A stretch of DNA of 64,000 nucleotides from Dromaius novaehollandiae (taxonomy: Eukaryota; Chordata; Aves; Casuariiformes; Dromaiidae), in the NCBI RefSeq assembly GCF_036370855.1, contig NC_088113.1, positions 15,396,501-15,460,500 of the forward strand, written 5' to 3'. How positions within the stretch are numbered: the stretch's first letter is position 1; the number at the start of each line of letters is the position of its first letter. The notes beneath the pieces are model-generated. The model did no database searches. It was given only the letters and a program-made list of their open reading frames with translations, and was not told where the DNA came from. This document shows, one piece after another, positions 38,249 through 50,346 of the stretch. The position numbers and the translations under genes were made by a program.

Positions 38249-38336
38249 ACCAGCGATCACGAGAGTATTCCAAAGCAAGGGAAATCGGATCAACCGAAAG
38301 GGACAGCAAAAGCCTCTCCAAGAGCTTTCAAGGAAA
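38249..38336 (+). other. PCK1: PCK1 non-coding exon 1 (5' UTR)
   Basis: The start is inferred from the TATA element, about 30 bp upstream. The end is a strong donor, GGAAA|GTGAGT. The exon contains no ATG, so there is no upstream open frame. A 192-nt intron separates it from coding exon 2. Confidence 0.65.
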
Positions 38337-38528
38337 GTGAGTAGAATGGTGTCTATGTATTTTCTCCAGCTTTAAATTGCCAGTCATCTGAGTTCTTTAT
38401 ACTGATTTATAAGTAGAAGTACACAATCAAATCTGCTACAAATGCTGTCTTTCTGTTATGCATTGTAGGAAAGCACATTTATGCCAGTTAGAATGACATA
38501 ATATCTAACGGACAACATTTTATTTTAG

Positions 38529-38804
38529 CTTGTGATCAGTATTTCAAACTCATCATCCAGATCCACCGCAAGCTACAGTAATGCCCCCACAGTTGAAGAC
38601 CAAGCTGAACATCATCCCCAAGGTTATCCAGGGGGACTTGCAGAGCCTGCCTCCAGAAGTGAGAGAGTTCATTGAAAGTAATGCCAAGCTGTGCCAGCCT
38701 GAGAGCATTCACATCTGCGATGGCTCAGAAGAAGAAAACCAAAAAATTCTGGACGTCATGGTAGAACAAGGCATGATCAAGAAGCTGAGCAAGTATGAGA
38801 ACTG
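38529..38804 (+). CDS. PCK1: PCK1 exon 2 (start codon, residues 1-74)
   Basis: The acceptor is TATTTTAG. A 52-nt UTR without ATG precedes the ATG at 38581, and the donor is AACTG|GTGAGT. It encodes the N-terminal domain from [10 protein letters not shown] to KYEN, then a split Cys codon completed in the next exon (YENCWLAL). An alternative acceptor within the 52-nt leader is possible but would not change the protein. Confidence 0.95.
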
Positions 38805-41800
38805 GTGAGTGGCATGAAAGGAAGTCAGGTAGGAGCTCAGAGGAGTGATAAGCATTTTCCATCTGTTTGCATTTAAAAGTGTTCAAAACCCTTTAATATT
38901 TACTTTTCATGAGCATTTTAGATCTGTAGCTTACGTAGGTTAAATAATCAAGAAGCGCACAATTTTCCTCTCAAAATTAACTTAAACTACATTAATCAGT
39001 TGGACCAGCAACTGTACATTGTCTCTATTGATTAGTTACATTTATCAGGGGACCGAAACAATATCATGAGACTTATGTAACTAATCATTAGCAATGGTTA
39101 AATATTTTTTAGCAAATACATCTTTTGAAGAATTCTACTATTTCAGTCAATTAATTTATTCATCAAATACTTTTCTGTGGCATTCAAATAGCTCTGTGGG
39201 TGTTCAAATATTATTCAGCACAGGCATTATTCATATTGTGCCGATGAGCTTTGACTGTAATGTATTCAGCAAATACTTTTTTCAAATATTCCCTCATCTC
39301 TCCCAAATAACCCAACATGAAAGGAGAATATTAACAAGTACATGCTTGGGAATTACGTGCTGACCAAGAAATCTTCGTGGAAGAAATCTGCAAAGACTTT
39401 TGAATAACTCAGAAGTGCAAGAATTTGGCAATCTGTTTGCAGACTATTTGGGAGAGAAAAGGGCAAAATTCACCAGATAAATTATTCATTGTTAATTATA
39501 TGCTTAGCTGTAGTGATGATGGTTATGACAGCCCAACTAGAACATTTTTATCCTCATAGAAAATTTCTATGCACAGAGGTGAAAATGGTAAAGCAATCCT
39601 CTCTATTGTAAATAAATGACAAATAAATTCTTTGAAGGAGGAAAAAATAATCCTGTCTAATAAGTCAGCTTTACTTTTTATGATACTCAGTATTTCTTTT
39701 GCAATGCCTTTAACTTAAAGGGCAATGCCAATCCACAAGGCTGAATTCTGGTCCCACAGGCTTATATACCAACATTTAAAGTACTTGCTTGGAATCCATT
39801 TTGCTCAAGGCATCGCTTTATGGTCCCTATGTAAAACTATTTTTACTTATCCGTACTGATGAGAATGAGAATTAAATGAGTTTAACTTTTCCCTGCAAGC
39901 TAGCAACAGGGAATGAAGGTGATGTAAGAGGCAGAGGAGTACTAGGGAGTAATGAGAATTACCCAAGCCATATAATTTGTTATTCATTCTGCAGTGTCCT
40001 GAGATACTTTCTATGAGAGAATGTATTTGACTAATTTCTGAGGTCATCTCAGTTGTATTGATTCTGTCACTTAAGTTTCACTCTTACAAAACATTTTACC
40101 CTTTTGTGCTAAAGGGGTCCTGTAGAAGGGTTAAAAATGTTATATTGTTTTTTTAAAATGATTAAAACTCAATCTCATCATTTTTGGTGAAACGCAGCTG
40201 GCTGGCTCTCACTGATCCAAGAGACGTGGCAAGAATTGAGAGCAAAACTGTCATTATCACTCAAGAACAGAGAGATACCACTCCAATCCCTAAAACTGGA
40301 ACTAGCCAGCTGGGCCGGTGGATGTCAGAAGAAGATTTTGAGAAAGCCTTCAATACCAGATTCCCAGGCTGCATGCAAGGTGGGTGAGAAAATAAAAGCT
40401 GACTCTACGCTTTTAGAGTTACAGAAATGCTATTAATAATTATTGTAATCTTTAATTAAATATGTTTTAGCTGAAGGTTTAGGTGATATTAGTCATCTTG
40501 TAGGTTTCATCTGCATCTTTACAACAGATCCAAAGGTCTGCACATGCGTAGTCCTCTATCTCTCTCCAGTAAACAATTCATTTTTCTTTTCATAAAGAGG
40601 GGCAAAGCAAGGTAGGAAAGGCTGTGTGGCTTTTCAAGAAGTCCCAGAGCAACTGAGTAGCAGAGAAGATATCAAAGTAAGAATGGAAGACCCCCACCCC
40701 CAGCACAAATTTCTTCAGTGAAAGATCCAGTAGTTTACACCAACAGAGCATTTGGCCTCCACCCACCTTTACTGCTGTCTAGACAATTTGTCTGAACAGC
40801 TGCTTTTAGCGTTTAAGATAAAACTTACTGCTCCACGATTAGACAAACAAAAAGTTACAGATCTCTAAACATCATCAGAAATGACCACAAGACAAACAGC
40901 TCTTAAAGAAGTGAGAAACCACCTCCATGTTAATAAATATTATTTCAGAAGTTCCTTGTTTTGCTGTTTGCAAGATCACATTCTCATCCCTGTTCTACAG
41001 GACGTACAATGTATGTCATCCCCTTCAGCATGGGGCCTGTCGGGTCTCCTCTGTCCAAGATCGGGATTGAACTAACGGATTCACCATATGTAGTGGCCAG
41101 CATGAGGATCATGACACGAATGGGAACAGCTGCTTTGAAAGCTCTGGGCAATGGGGAGTTTGTAAAATGCCTTCACTCGGTTGGATGCCCTCTACCACTA
41201 AAAGGTAGGTAAGATTAAAAACTGTCGCCTCTGGAAATATTCAGGCGTACATTTTGGAACTGACTGTGTGTTCTCAGCACATGGGAAACACCATAAAAAG
41301 AAAGTGTTTTGTGCAACAACGCAAGGTTCAGATCTCAATTAAAGGAATCAAAGCTCAATGAGAGTTGCATGGAAAGGAGATTATTATCCCTAGTACTTAC
41401 CAGGGGGTTTCCTTGGAGGCATCTGGTACAGGCTGCTGTCAGCGGCTTGATGCTGATGAAACACAGTCTGATCCAGCACGGAAATTGCTATATTCATGAG
41501 TACAACGTTCTGTTTTCAGAACCGCTAATCAACAACTGGCCGTGCAACCCAGAGTTAACACTGATTGCTCATCTCCCGGATCGCAGAGAGATCATTTCAT
41601 TTGGCAGCGGTTACGGAGGAAACTCCTTACTGGGGAAAAAGTGCTTTGCTCTCAGAATTGCCAGCAGAATCGCCAAGGAAGAGGGCTGGCTAGCTGAGCA
41701 CATGCTGGTAAGAGCTATTAAATCATGTGTTTGAACAGCCATTAACCCCCAAATTAGCTCAACATAAATACATCACATCTTGATATCAATGAAATTGCAG

Positions 41801-44800
41801 TCTCATACAGACAGTCTTGTAACATGAGATATGTATTTATCACGTGGCAGCCTTATAAGAAATAGGAAACTGCTTACAAAGGTTAAGTAGCAGCCATTTT
41901 AAAGTAGTACCTATAAAATAGGGAGTCAAGAAAGATTTAGAACTGATTCTGATAATGGCTGCTTATAGACAGACCCTTGTAGTGAGCGAAGCCTAAACAA
42001 CATCGTTGGGCATCCACATTGCACTTATAAATCTAATTGCTGCAAAGGATCAGTGCAAGTTTTGAAAACTCTTTCATATTCTAAAGAGGTTTATGCACTC
42101 AAAAACCTGCAGATATGAGTTAGATTTTTCTAAATCTGTTTTGCACCCTTCCTGCCTTTACTTTCTGCTATCATTTAAACATCCTACTACCATTAAAGAA
42201 TTTCCAAAACACATAACAGAGCCATCTCGGAAAATGATTTATATATATTGTGCAAAATGCACAAGTATTCATACATGAAGCAATTTCACTCCACTGCAGT
42301 CATACAGCCAAAAAATATTGCCTGGTTCCCTTCTGTCTCAGCTGAGAAACACAGCTGTATACAACTTGGATATCATTAACTGGCAAAATAAAAATGAATG
42401 TTTGAATTATATATACACCTCACATTTAGAAAAAACGTAAGAACTCTTAATGGATATTCAAAGGGCAAGAAGAGTGGACCTTTTGATGAGCTGGCAACTC
42501 TATTATATTCAAACTGTAGTACTGTGCTTCTCTTACAGGAACAAATTTTCATAATTAAATGTTTTATCATTATCTTTTTTTGGAAGACAATCTTCAGAAA
42601 GAAAAATGCAGGAAGAAAGGACCACATTTAACAACACCTGCACTTGTTTTTCAATAGATCCTGGGCATTACAAATCCAGAGGGTGACAAGAAATATTTTG
42701 CTGCAGCATTCCCAAGTGCATGTGGAAAGACAAACTTAGCCATGATGAACCCAAGTCTGCCAGGATGGAAAATCGAGTGCGTGGGGGATGATATTGCCTG
42801 GATGAAATTTGATGAACAAGGTCTGTAACCGAAATTAGATTGTTGCGGGGTCCAGTAGAGTTGCTTTTAGTAGCAGCCAGATGTGGTCCCTAGTTCTGGG
42901 GAGAATTAAGACAGTTTCATTTGCTTATAATTTGTCATTTAAATTTCAGGCAACTTAAGGGCAATCAATCCAGAAAATGGCTTTTTTGGTGTCGCCCCCG
43001 GAACTTCGATCAAAACAAACCCCAATGCCATTAAAACCATATCCAAGAACACCATCTTTACCAATGTAGCTGAAACCAGTGATGGAGGTGTCTACTGGGA
43101 AGGCATTGATGAGCCATTGCCATCAGGAGTAACACTGACCTCATGGAAGAACAAGGACTGGACCCCAGATAATGGTAATCCTGCCCACTGGACAGTCTCT
43201 CTTCCCCCTCTCTGCTGAATTAATGTTAATTCTGCCATTATGATCTTTTTGTTTTAATCTGTACAGGGGAACCTTGTGCTCATCCCAATTCACGATTCTG
43301 CACCCCAGCCAGCCAGTGCCCCATCATAGACCCTGCGTGGGAGTCACTGGAAGGTGTGCCCATTGAAGCCATCATATTTGGAGGCCGCAGACCTACTGGT
43401 AAGAGATGTAGCAGCCAGGTTTCAAGGCTGAAATGCTTGCCATAGAAGAATAGAGATACAAGCGTGTGTAAACACAGGTTTTACTATCCTGGGTGAAAAT
43501 GCAAGAAAATAGTCTAGCTTCTTCTACATCTTAGCGTTCAATACTCGCACAGCCACTGATATTTCAACAGCCAAATTGTTAGATGTTAACACAAAACAGG
43601 TAATAATAATAGAGGACTGGAGAGAGATTGGGACCCACTAACCTGGGTGGTATTTAGACATGTAGCAAATCACTATACATCCCTCAAATTCCTCACAGCC
43701 TATCTCGGACAGAAAATGGATAGAGAAATGAACCAGTCATAAACAATTTACAGACAAGGAAATGAAATGAATTGGTCTGCTAAAGGTCAACCAAAGTTGG
43801 AAAACAAATAGAAGTATGCTAGGTCTGAGTTTAATATCACAACCACAGGACCAGATTCTATTTCCAATAAAATCTGCTGGAGATTGAGGCCCCAGATATC
43901 TCCAGCTGAGCATCTAAACATAGATGTGTTGGGTAATCGGGAGCCAGCTTTGAAAACGTTCCTATAAACTTTGTCATAAGGGGGCAGGAAAGCAATTGAG
44001 TGAAAAATAAGAAAAAGTAGAATAAATTATACAGTAATATGTATACAGCAGTATCTCAGGTAGCAAAACCTCTCATAAAAAAGCTTCCTGACCCCTAATT
44101 ACTGAAGTGATTTTGTTCTTTACAGGTGTGCCTCTTGTGTACGAGGCCTTTAACTGGCAGCACGGAGTATTTATAGGAGCAGCTATGAGATCTGAAGCAA
44201 CAGCAGCTGCTGAGCACAAAGGTAAATCAAAATCTAATCTGCCTTTCTGTGTTAAAAGGAAACCTCTCTGGAAAGCCTGCTTTGCTCCCTCTCCCCTCCC
44301 TTTAACATTTGAGTTTTGGCAGCTAATTTTGCAACCTGTGCATTTTCACAATAGAAAATATTTGTACTGGAATTAAAACTCAAATTCTCTGTAAAAGTCA
44401 AATTAAGCAAAATAATCCCCTAGGTGGCAAGCATACAAAACAGGGGGCAGGCATGGGATGCCAGAAGGCTTGATATGGAGTCCGCTGTTACAGTCCGAGA
44501 TAAACAAACTGAAGCTTTCTGGTCTGCTAGAGCTCAACATAAATAAGTGGTGGATGGAAGTGAAGCCTTGGCATTCTTCATTTAAAGCTCCTTGACCTGA
44601 GATTTTAACAATTTAATTTCCACTGATTACAAATATGAGCTCAATTTGTGCTTCTTTTATGTACATCAAGGGTAACGTACATGCTGCTTCTTAAAAGGAC
44701 ATTGGTTCAGATGCAGAAAGGTAGTTAGGGGATCTGAGTACTAAATGCTGGGAGGGTCTGAATCTTTGTGCTTTAGGAGGAGTATGCTCACATATTACCT

Positions 44801-45282
44801 TTTATTCTCCACTTGTGTTTTGAACAGGCAAAATCATTATGCACGATCCATTTGCCATGAGACCTTTCTTTGGCTATAACTTTGGCAAATATTTAGCCCA
44901 CTGGCTCAGCATGGCACATCGTCCAGCCGCAAAACTACCAAAGATCTTCCACGTTAACTGGTTCCGGAAAGACAACCAAGGGAAATTCCTGTGGCCTGGC
45001 TACGGAGAGAATTCCCGTGTGCTGGAGTGGATGTTCAACAGAATTCAAGGGAAAGCCTCTGCCAAGCCAACTGCCATAGGTTACATCCCTGCTGACACTG
45101 CTTTGAACCTGAAGGGTTTAGAAGAAGTCCGCTTGACTGAACTGTTTGAGGTCTCCAAAGAGTTCTGGGAAAAGGAGGTGGAAGAAATCAAACAGTACTT
45201 TGAGGGGCAGATCAATGCTGACCTTCCCTATGAAATAGAAGGAGAAGTGCTTGCCTTGGAAAAGAGGATAAAACAGTTGTAG
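38581..45282 (+). CDS. PCK1: PCK1, cytosolic GTP-dependent phosphoenolpyruvate carboxykinase, 622 aa (gene span)
   Basis: The enzyme converts oxaloacetate and GTP to phosphoenolpyruvate, CO2 and GDP in the cytosol, for gluconeogenesis and glyceroneogenesis. Nine coding exons: 38581-38804, 40198-40379, 41001-41204, 41520-41707, 42658-42820, 42950-43174, 43267-43398, 44126-44221 and 44828-45282. All junctions are GT-AG and phase-consistent, totalling 1869 nt and 622 residues, the same length as the human enzyme. Catalytic residues by number: Arg87, Tyr235, Lys244 and His264 (metal), P-loop FPSACGKTN 284-292 with the reactive Cys288 and Lys290, Asp311, Arg405 and the omega lid at 464-474. Ser90, a regulatory phosphosite in human, is present. 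No mitochondrial presequence is seen, so this is not PCK2. The protein closely resembles the chicken enzyme as I recall it. In chicken, PCK1 is used mainly in kidney. Regulation is likely by cAMP through the CRE. Confidence 0.98.
40198..40379 (+). CDS. PCK1: PCK1 exon 3 (residues 75-135)
   Basis: The acceptor is AACGCAG and the donor is CAAG|GTGGGT. The exon encodes [18 protein letters not shown], which includes substrate-binding Arg87 and Ser90, and continues through [13 protein letters not shown] to FPGCMQ. At 182 nt it fits the phase on both sides. Confidence 0.96.
41001..41204 (+). CDS. PCK1: PCK1 exon 4 (residues 136-203)
   Basis: The acceptor is TTCTACAG and the donor is AAAG|GTAGGT. 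The exon encodes [19 protein letters not shown] and [20 protein letters not shown], ending CPLPLK. It is part of the substrate-binding N-terminal lobe. Confidence 0.97.
41520..41707 (+). CDS. PCK1: PCK1 exon 5 (residues 204-266, metal ligands)
   Basis: The acceptor is TGTTTTCAG and the donor is CTG|GTAAGA. The exon encodes [20 protein letters not shown] and [20 protein letters not shown]. It carries Tyr235, Lys244 and His264, the latter two binding the active-site manganese. It ends in phase 0. Confidence 0.97.
42658..42820 (+). CDS. PCK1: PCK1 exon 6 (residues 267-320, P-loop)
   Basis: The acceptor is TTTTTCAATAG and the donor is CAAG|GTCTGT. The exon encodes ILGITNPEG and then the kinase-1 P-loop FPSACGKTN with Cys288 and Lys290, followed by CVGDDIAW with Asp311 (kinase-2 and metal). 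This is the catalytic heart of the protein. Confidence 0.97.
42950..43174 (+). CDS. PCK1: PCK1 exon 7 (residues 321-395)
   Basis: The acceptor is AAATTTCAG and the donor is AATG|GTAATC. The exon encodes [38 protein letters not shown] and [10 protein letters not shown]. It is separated from exon 8 by an intron of only 92 nt. Confidence 0.97.
43267..43398 (+). CDS. PCK1: PCK1 exon 8 (residues 396-439)
   Basis: The acceptor is TGTACAG and the donor is ACTG|GTAAGA. The exon encodes [20 protein letters not shown], with nucleotide and substrate-contacting Arg405, and ends FGGRRPT. Confidence 0.97.
43751..43860 (+). repeat. MIR-like fragment in PCK1 intron 8
   Basis: The plus strand reads ACAGACAAGGAAATGAAATG, then GTCTGCTAAAGGTCAACC, then a GGTCTGAG segment and ACCACAGGACC. 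This follows the MIR core order (ACAGATGAGGAAACTGAGG ... GCCCAAGGTCAC ... CAGGTCTG ... ACCACT). It is diverged, and the assignment is by eye. Confidence 0.4.
44126..44221 (+). CDS. PCK1: PCK1 exon 9 (residues 440-471)
   Basis: The acceptor is CTTTACAG and the donor is AAAG|GTAAAT. The exon encodes [20 protein letters not shown] and [10 protein letters not shown], which starts the mobile omega-loop lid (464-474) that closes over the active site. Confidence 0.97.
44828..45282 (+). CDS. PCK1: PCK1 exon 10 (residues 472-622, stop)
   Basis: The acceptor is TTGAACAG. The exon runs from [20 protein letters not shown] to the C terminus LEKRIKQL, with TAG at 45280-45282. It contains [26 protein letters not shown] and the [17 protein letters not shown]-terminal helices. 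Confidence 0.98.
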
Positions 45283-45932
45283 TTGATCAGCACACATTTA
45301 TTTATGAATCCATACATACTAAAACAGGACAAACACGTTTTAGCAGATCTTCACTGGGAGTACCATACTGATGGGCAGGGGTTTATGCTGAAAAGTAGGT
45401 CTTAGTTTAGTTAAACTATAGATGCATCCTAGAAGTAACTCCAGCCCTAATGATTTATAACTACATCACAGTTATGGTGAATAAGTGAGCAGTTATGGGA
45501 ATGTATGTGCACATGCTCTTAAAAACTGATTTGTCATTTGCATGCACAATTCTGCATACAGCTATAATGTGCTTAAATTATTTGCATACAGTTTTGCCTA
45601 TACAATTCTAAAACAATCCACCTCTAAGGGCAACACACTTTCTATTGCACAAACCACTAAAGACAGATTAATTTTTTAATATTTCAACAGTATCGGTTAC
45701 AAGAAAGAAAGAAAATTGGATGTTGTATATATGTATTATCTAGATGTATTTCATGGCTTAAATATTTTTTAGAAAAATGAGGTTGTAACTTTTATCAGAG
45801 TGAAAGATGACTTTGTATTACTAATGTGTATTTAAGATATTGTTATTATATATGCCTCATGTTCCTGTGATTTCCAGATGTTTTGCATGGCTTGTTCTTT
45901 AAACTATTGAAATAAATGTTTATATGAAATAT
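45283..45932 (+). other. PCK1: PCK1 3' UTR with AU-rich elements and AATAAA
   Basis: About 650 nt follow the stop. AATAAA at 45911-45916 predicts cleavage near 45930. AU-rich stretches include an ATTTATTTAT at 45296-45305, just after the stop, and several further T/A-rich segments. PCK1 mRNA is known to be short-lived and regulated through its 3' UTR in mammals. A distal AATAAA at 46219-46224 could give a longer form. Confidence 0.75.
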
Positions 45933-46963
45933 GACCTCATTTCCAGTATTCTCACTGTTTATAAAACTACATGCATATAAATTGGGCCTTATGTCAATAC
46001 CACAGCGCAGAGAGAAATTCAGTCGGGGAAGTTTGCTGTTGACTAGCACTGACCCACTACCCCTAATCAAGATAGCTTTCAAGTCACAAACTTTCCTTGC
46101 AACTTCTATTCAAGCAAAAGGCATGATCCAGGGATTATGATACCAGCTGAAAGCAGTGATCCAGCTAGTCATGTGCTCTCCAAAACTGAGTTTTATTTGT
46201 TACTTCAGGCATTTATGAAATAAACTACCCCTAGGAAAGCCCTGTATTAGGACATGCTCATTTCCCAAAGTCATAGGAGTTGTCTCCATTCCATAGTATG
46301 CGGGCTTTTGCAGGACTAACTGGCAGAGCTGTTGAAGTAAATATAGTTTGGGAAGAGTTTTCTGGATTTGTTGAGATGCCTAAAGCCTTAGAGCTCAATG
46401 AAAATAGGGTCTGAAAGAGCCTGTATTTTCTTTCCTTGTAGATAAAGTTACTAAAACCATCCTATGTTCTCCTGATTAAAGGTGTCCTTTACATGCTGCC
46501 CACATCCCTGGCAGGTATCCTGCTTTTTCACTTTGAATGCTTGATCTCCCAAAATATATTGCAAATATTTGTTTAGCAAAAAGAAAATCACTTACATTGT
46601 GTAATAAGCGTTTTTATAGACCCTGCTTCCTCACAAAACAAACAGTACCAGGGCTGGTCAACAGATGCCCTTCAAAGTTTGCTAGGAGAGGTCACATAGC
46701 CTGGAAAGCCTCTACCTACCTCCTGGCTGCATGTTTAGAAGCAAACAGTGTCATTTCTGAAGTGAATAATACAACATAAGTCAATAGACAGGTCATTCAA
46801 TAAATAGACAGTAGAAAGTTGTGACAAAAGTAGAGGAGAGCTGTGCAGCTTCTGGAGAGATGATCATCAGTCGACCTGTTTGATGGTCAAAAACTCATCT
46901 GCATGGATACAAGACACCTATATGGTCCTCTTTAGCCTGCATACTCATGAATGGGGTCCCCAC

Positions 46964-46982
46964 AAAAAAAAAAAAAAAAAAA
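46964..46982. repeat. A19 homopolymer
   Basis: Nineteen A in a row follow GTCCCCAC. No target-site duplication was noticed around it, so it is best read as a simple repeat. Confidence 0.9.
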
Positions 46983-48763
46983 TCAAGGTGAAAGACTGCA
47001 AATAACTCAGCATAGGCAGGAAAAGTGAACCAGGAGGGACTAGGATATATAGTCCACTGGGATTCAAGGACTACTATCACTTCTGTGTGTAAAACAAAGT
47101 TGTTTATCAAGTAATTCTGCTTGATGAAGGACTTGGCGCTTTCCCAAACTAATATGACAGAACCAAGTATCTGGTATGTGGATACTTTTATGGAAGAACA
47201 AAGTGGTCTGAGAAAAATCTGTCATGGCAATATCAGAAGGTTATGATCAATTAGGCCCTTAAAAAACTGAGACTAATGAGAGGATCTTAGACCTGAAGGG
47301 TGCAGAAGTGTTTCAGCCACATTTTGAAGTGTTGCCCAGAAGATGTGCAGGAGCTCAGGGCTCTCCAGAGCACTCTGAGCAACTTCAGTGTGCTCCTGTG
47401 GCTTCTCACGCAGGGTCAGACCCAACCCTCATACTTCGAATACTGCAAATGGAGGGTCACCTCCTTCATACCAGATGGGTTTATGCTGCAGGCCCAAACC
47501 CAGCAGGCATGAGATAACTGAGCGATGCTCACCCAATAAAATGCTGATCAGTGAGGCAATAGGTACCGTCACTGTGAGTCAACATAGCCATGACCTTGGA
47601 GCACCCACCTGGAGCTAACACTATTGTTGGGGCAGGGCACTAGCTGCCTCGAAAACATCAGACCTCAGTCCAAAGAAATGAATTTCTTATTCTGACTAAA
47701 CCCTCACTTTCTCCAGTGGTGGCCTCGTCACTGGTAGAAGTTAATGAACTTTTCTTCCCTTGACCCTCTCTCCCCTCAGGGCCCTCCATGGATTATTCTT
47801 TTGATACAACATAATGCCACTCATGAAAAGAGGATATCACAAGCAATTCTGGCAAAGGTATTTAAACCATTTGTGGTTCTCTTTCCCCACACATTTTAAC
47901 CACATGCACCTTCTCAAACACTGCTCAGAGACTGATGGGCAGGCAAATCATTCCTGAGACTATAGAAAATGGGGGGAAAAAAATCTACTGTGCAGTTAAG
48001 GGTAAGAACAAGAAAATAACTTTTTACATGAATCATTCAACAGCTCCTTTGTATGTAAATATATCCTTAGCCCATCAGCATCTATGGGGAGTAGAATTTA
48101 CATTTCGAATGATCAAAATGTTTAGTATTGGCAGAGAAAATGTTTAAAAAGAGAGAAGGCGGTGGTTTAAAATTTAGAAACTTAGTCAACCGTGCCAGAT
48201 TATGATCTCAACTTCTCTCCCTCCAACAAATACCATGCTCCATAAAAACAAAATGAATTAGAACAAAATGCTTTTAAATTGAAATCTGGAAATTCCCCTT
48301 GATTTTCAAAAGGAAGAGGGGAAAGCAACAAATGCAATAAATTTCAACAAATTAGGAAAGAAATATAAAACTTGGCCTATTAAATGGGATTCAGAGAAAG
48401 GAAGCACAGGAAAGACTAACACAAAGTGTACAGAGCCATAACATTTGCAACAGCTGTGTTATGAAACGCACTTGGTATTCTGGGAAGCTGGGAACAAAGT
48501 ATTTTGTTAAAACACTTGTGGATGTACTGGTGGCTGCAAAAAGAGGGACAAGGCCAAAATCAGAATTCAGCTGCAAATGCTATCTGATATGGCCTCTGAT
48601 ACCTCATTTATACTGCGATTCCCTGAAACAAAACCACACAGTATTCCCCGCAACCTTAACCCAAGGAGACCAAGCAAGTCGCTCACTTTCTCAAGCACTC
48701 GGTTAGCCCCATCTTTGAAACAGCAAAACAAAAAAACAAAGCAAATAAACTCCTGCTTTTTTT

Positions 48764-48776
48764 GGGGGGGGGGGGG
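48764..48776. repeat. G13 homopolymer
   Basis: Seven T are followed by thirteen G. It is a simple repeat, prone to length error in sequencing. Confidence 0.9.
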
Positions 48777-50304
48777 AGAAGATTGCATGCTGTTAGTGAA
48801 AAGTTATAACTAAATTTAATGTGTTTTTACATTAAAATGCCCTTTTTATGTAAATGGAAGAGCTAACAGGGGAGTAGGTATGTGCATCTGATGCGGGAAA
48901 TAAATCTGGCACAAACTTGGGGTGTGCGTCTCTCTCCAACCAGATCTATGGACGCACTCCATCCAGGGGAGGCTCTGGTTGACACTGGTTGATTAGGGCA
49001 GTTTCCCAAAATGACTTAACTACTCAGGCAAAAATTCTAGCCTCAGTGGCCAATGAGCACAGATAAAATCATAAAGCTCAGATCCAGACCTTGGCCGGAT
49101 CTTTTCACAGGTTGAGAAGTCTGGATCTGATGTCTTGCTTTGGACTCGCTTCTCATGTTTCAAGGTCAAATTTTCAACTACTGTTGTGTCTCGTTCATTC
49201 AAAACCCTTTCTCAGGTGTCAGGCTCAGTAGTAATTAGCCTGAGTATATGAAATATCCACACACCTCGTGTGCATTCAATCTATATGAATGAAGGCTCAA
49301 TTAAAATAAGTAAAACCCAGACGTAAAGCATAAGCCAGCCTGCTGCAAAACTCTTCTTGAAAACAAGCAGTATCAACTTCAGATCTCTTGCAACTCTGAT
49401 GATAGGGTTATTTTCAGGGAAAAAAGTTTTTTTTAATTAATTCAGAGAAAGGCATTTATGCTCTGGGAAATACTGTTTTCCAAAAACCTTGGCTACCATA
49501 GTAACATGATTTATTCCATACTTGCTGCAGTGTAGTCAGTTGGCTCCCTAACTGAAAGACAATCATCATAACTAGAGACATACCTGGCTGGAACGACTAC
49601 TGAAATGCTGCTTATGAATGGCAAAGCAAGTACTCTAAATTCTAAATTAGCAATCATCACTGTTGATCATGGAGGACATTCCTGGCACTGGTTTAACCTC
49701 AGCAATACAAAAAGGGCACATTTGTCAAATCAGCGCTGGCAGAGCTCAGTCAACAAGATTCCAGAATGTGTCCTGCCACATCTGTGAATCTGCAGGCAAA
49801 ATAGCTAGGTATAAAAAAAGGAAAAAAGAAGAAGAATTGCTATTGTCTGCCTTGTGCTGCACTCTGCAGCCATCACAGATACAACTATTGGCTGCAAAAC
49901 TTAAACAGAGAAGGATTCAGCGAGCAGATTACAGAAATCCACATATACTAACATGCAAAATCAGGTTGAATCTACTCATCTCAAACATGAATATCCTTGT
50001 CGCTTTTTTGCGATAAGAGGCCATGCAGAAACCCCTTGAGATGTCCCTGCACAGCTTGAAGGTGGTTACACCGCCTTCATTGCTATCAGAGATACTGGTC
50101 ACCTCTGCATTCATTTTTCTCCTCCTCATTGGCTCCATTGCAGTTTCTCTGGCTTTACTCCAGCATAAGCATGGCCAGATGTAGGTTTTGAGATTTGACT
50201 TTAGCTTTTGCTCAAGCTGATAAGCTGCTAGCAGAACTTTCCTTATAACACATATCCCCAAAATGTTCTTTGCATCTTCTTTGGAAATGTCAGATACTGG
50301 CCGT

Positions 50305-50346
50305 GGGGGGGAGGAGGAGGGGGGAGAAAAGGGGGAAAAAAAGAAA
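50305..50346. repeat. 42-nt all-purine tract with G runs
   Basis: The tract is uninterrupted purine on the plus strand, with G runs of 7, 6 and 5 separated by GA and A tracts. Such asymmetry can form triplex or G-quadruplex structures. On the minus strand it resembles a long splice polypyrimidine tract, but no matching exon pair was found. Confidence 0.85.

Noticed and set aside
38098-38340. 80-codon open frame covering the PCK1 promoter and exon 1
   Set aside because: It spans the CRE, TATA and donor site and has no supported start; it is a shadow of regulatory DNA.
38581-45282. Reading the PEPCK gene as mitochondrial PCK2
   Set aside because: There is no N-terminal targeting extension; the 622-residue length, sequence and CTCFL neighbour fit PCK1.
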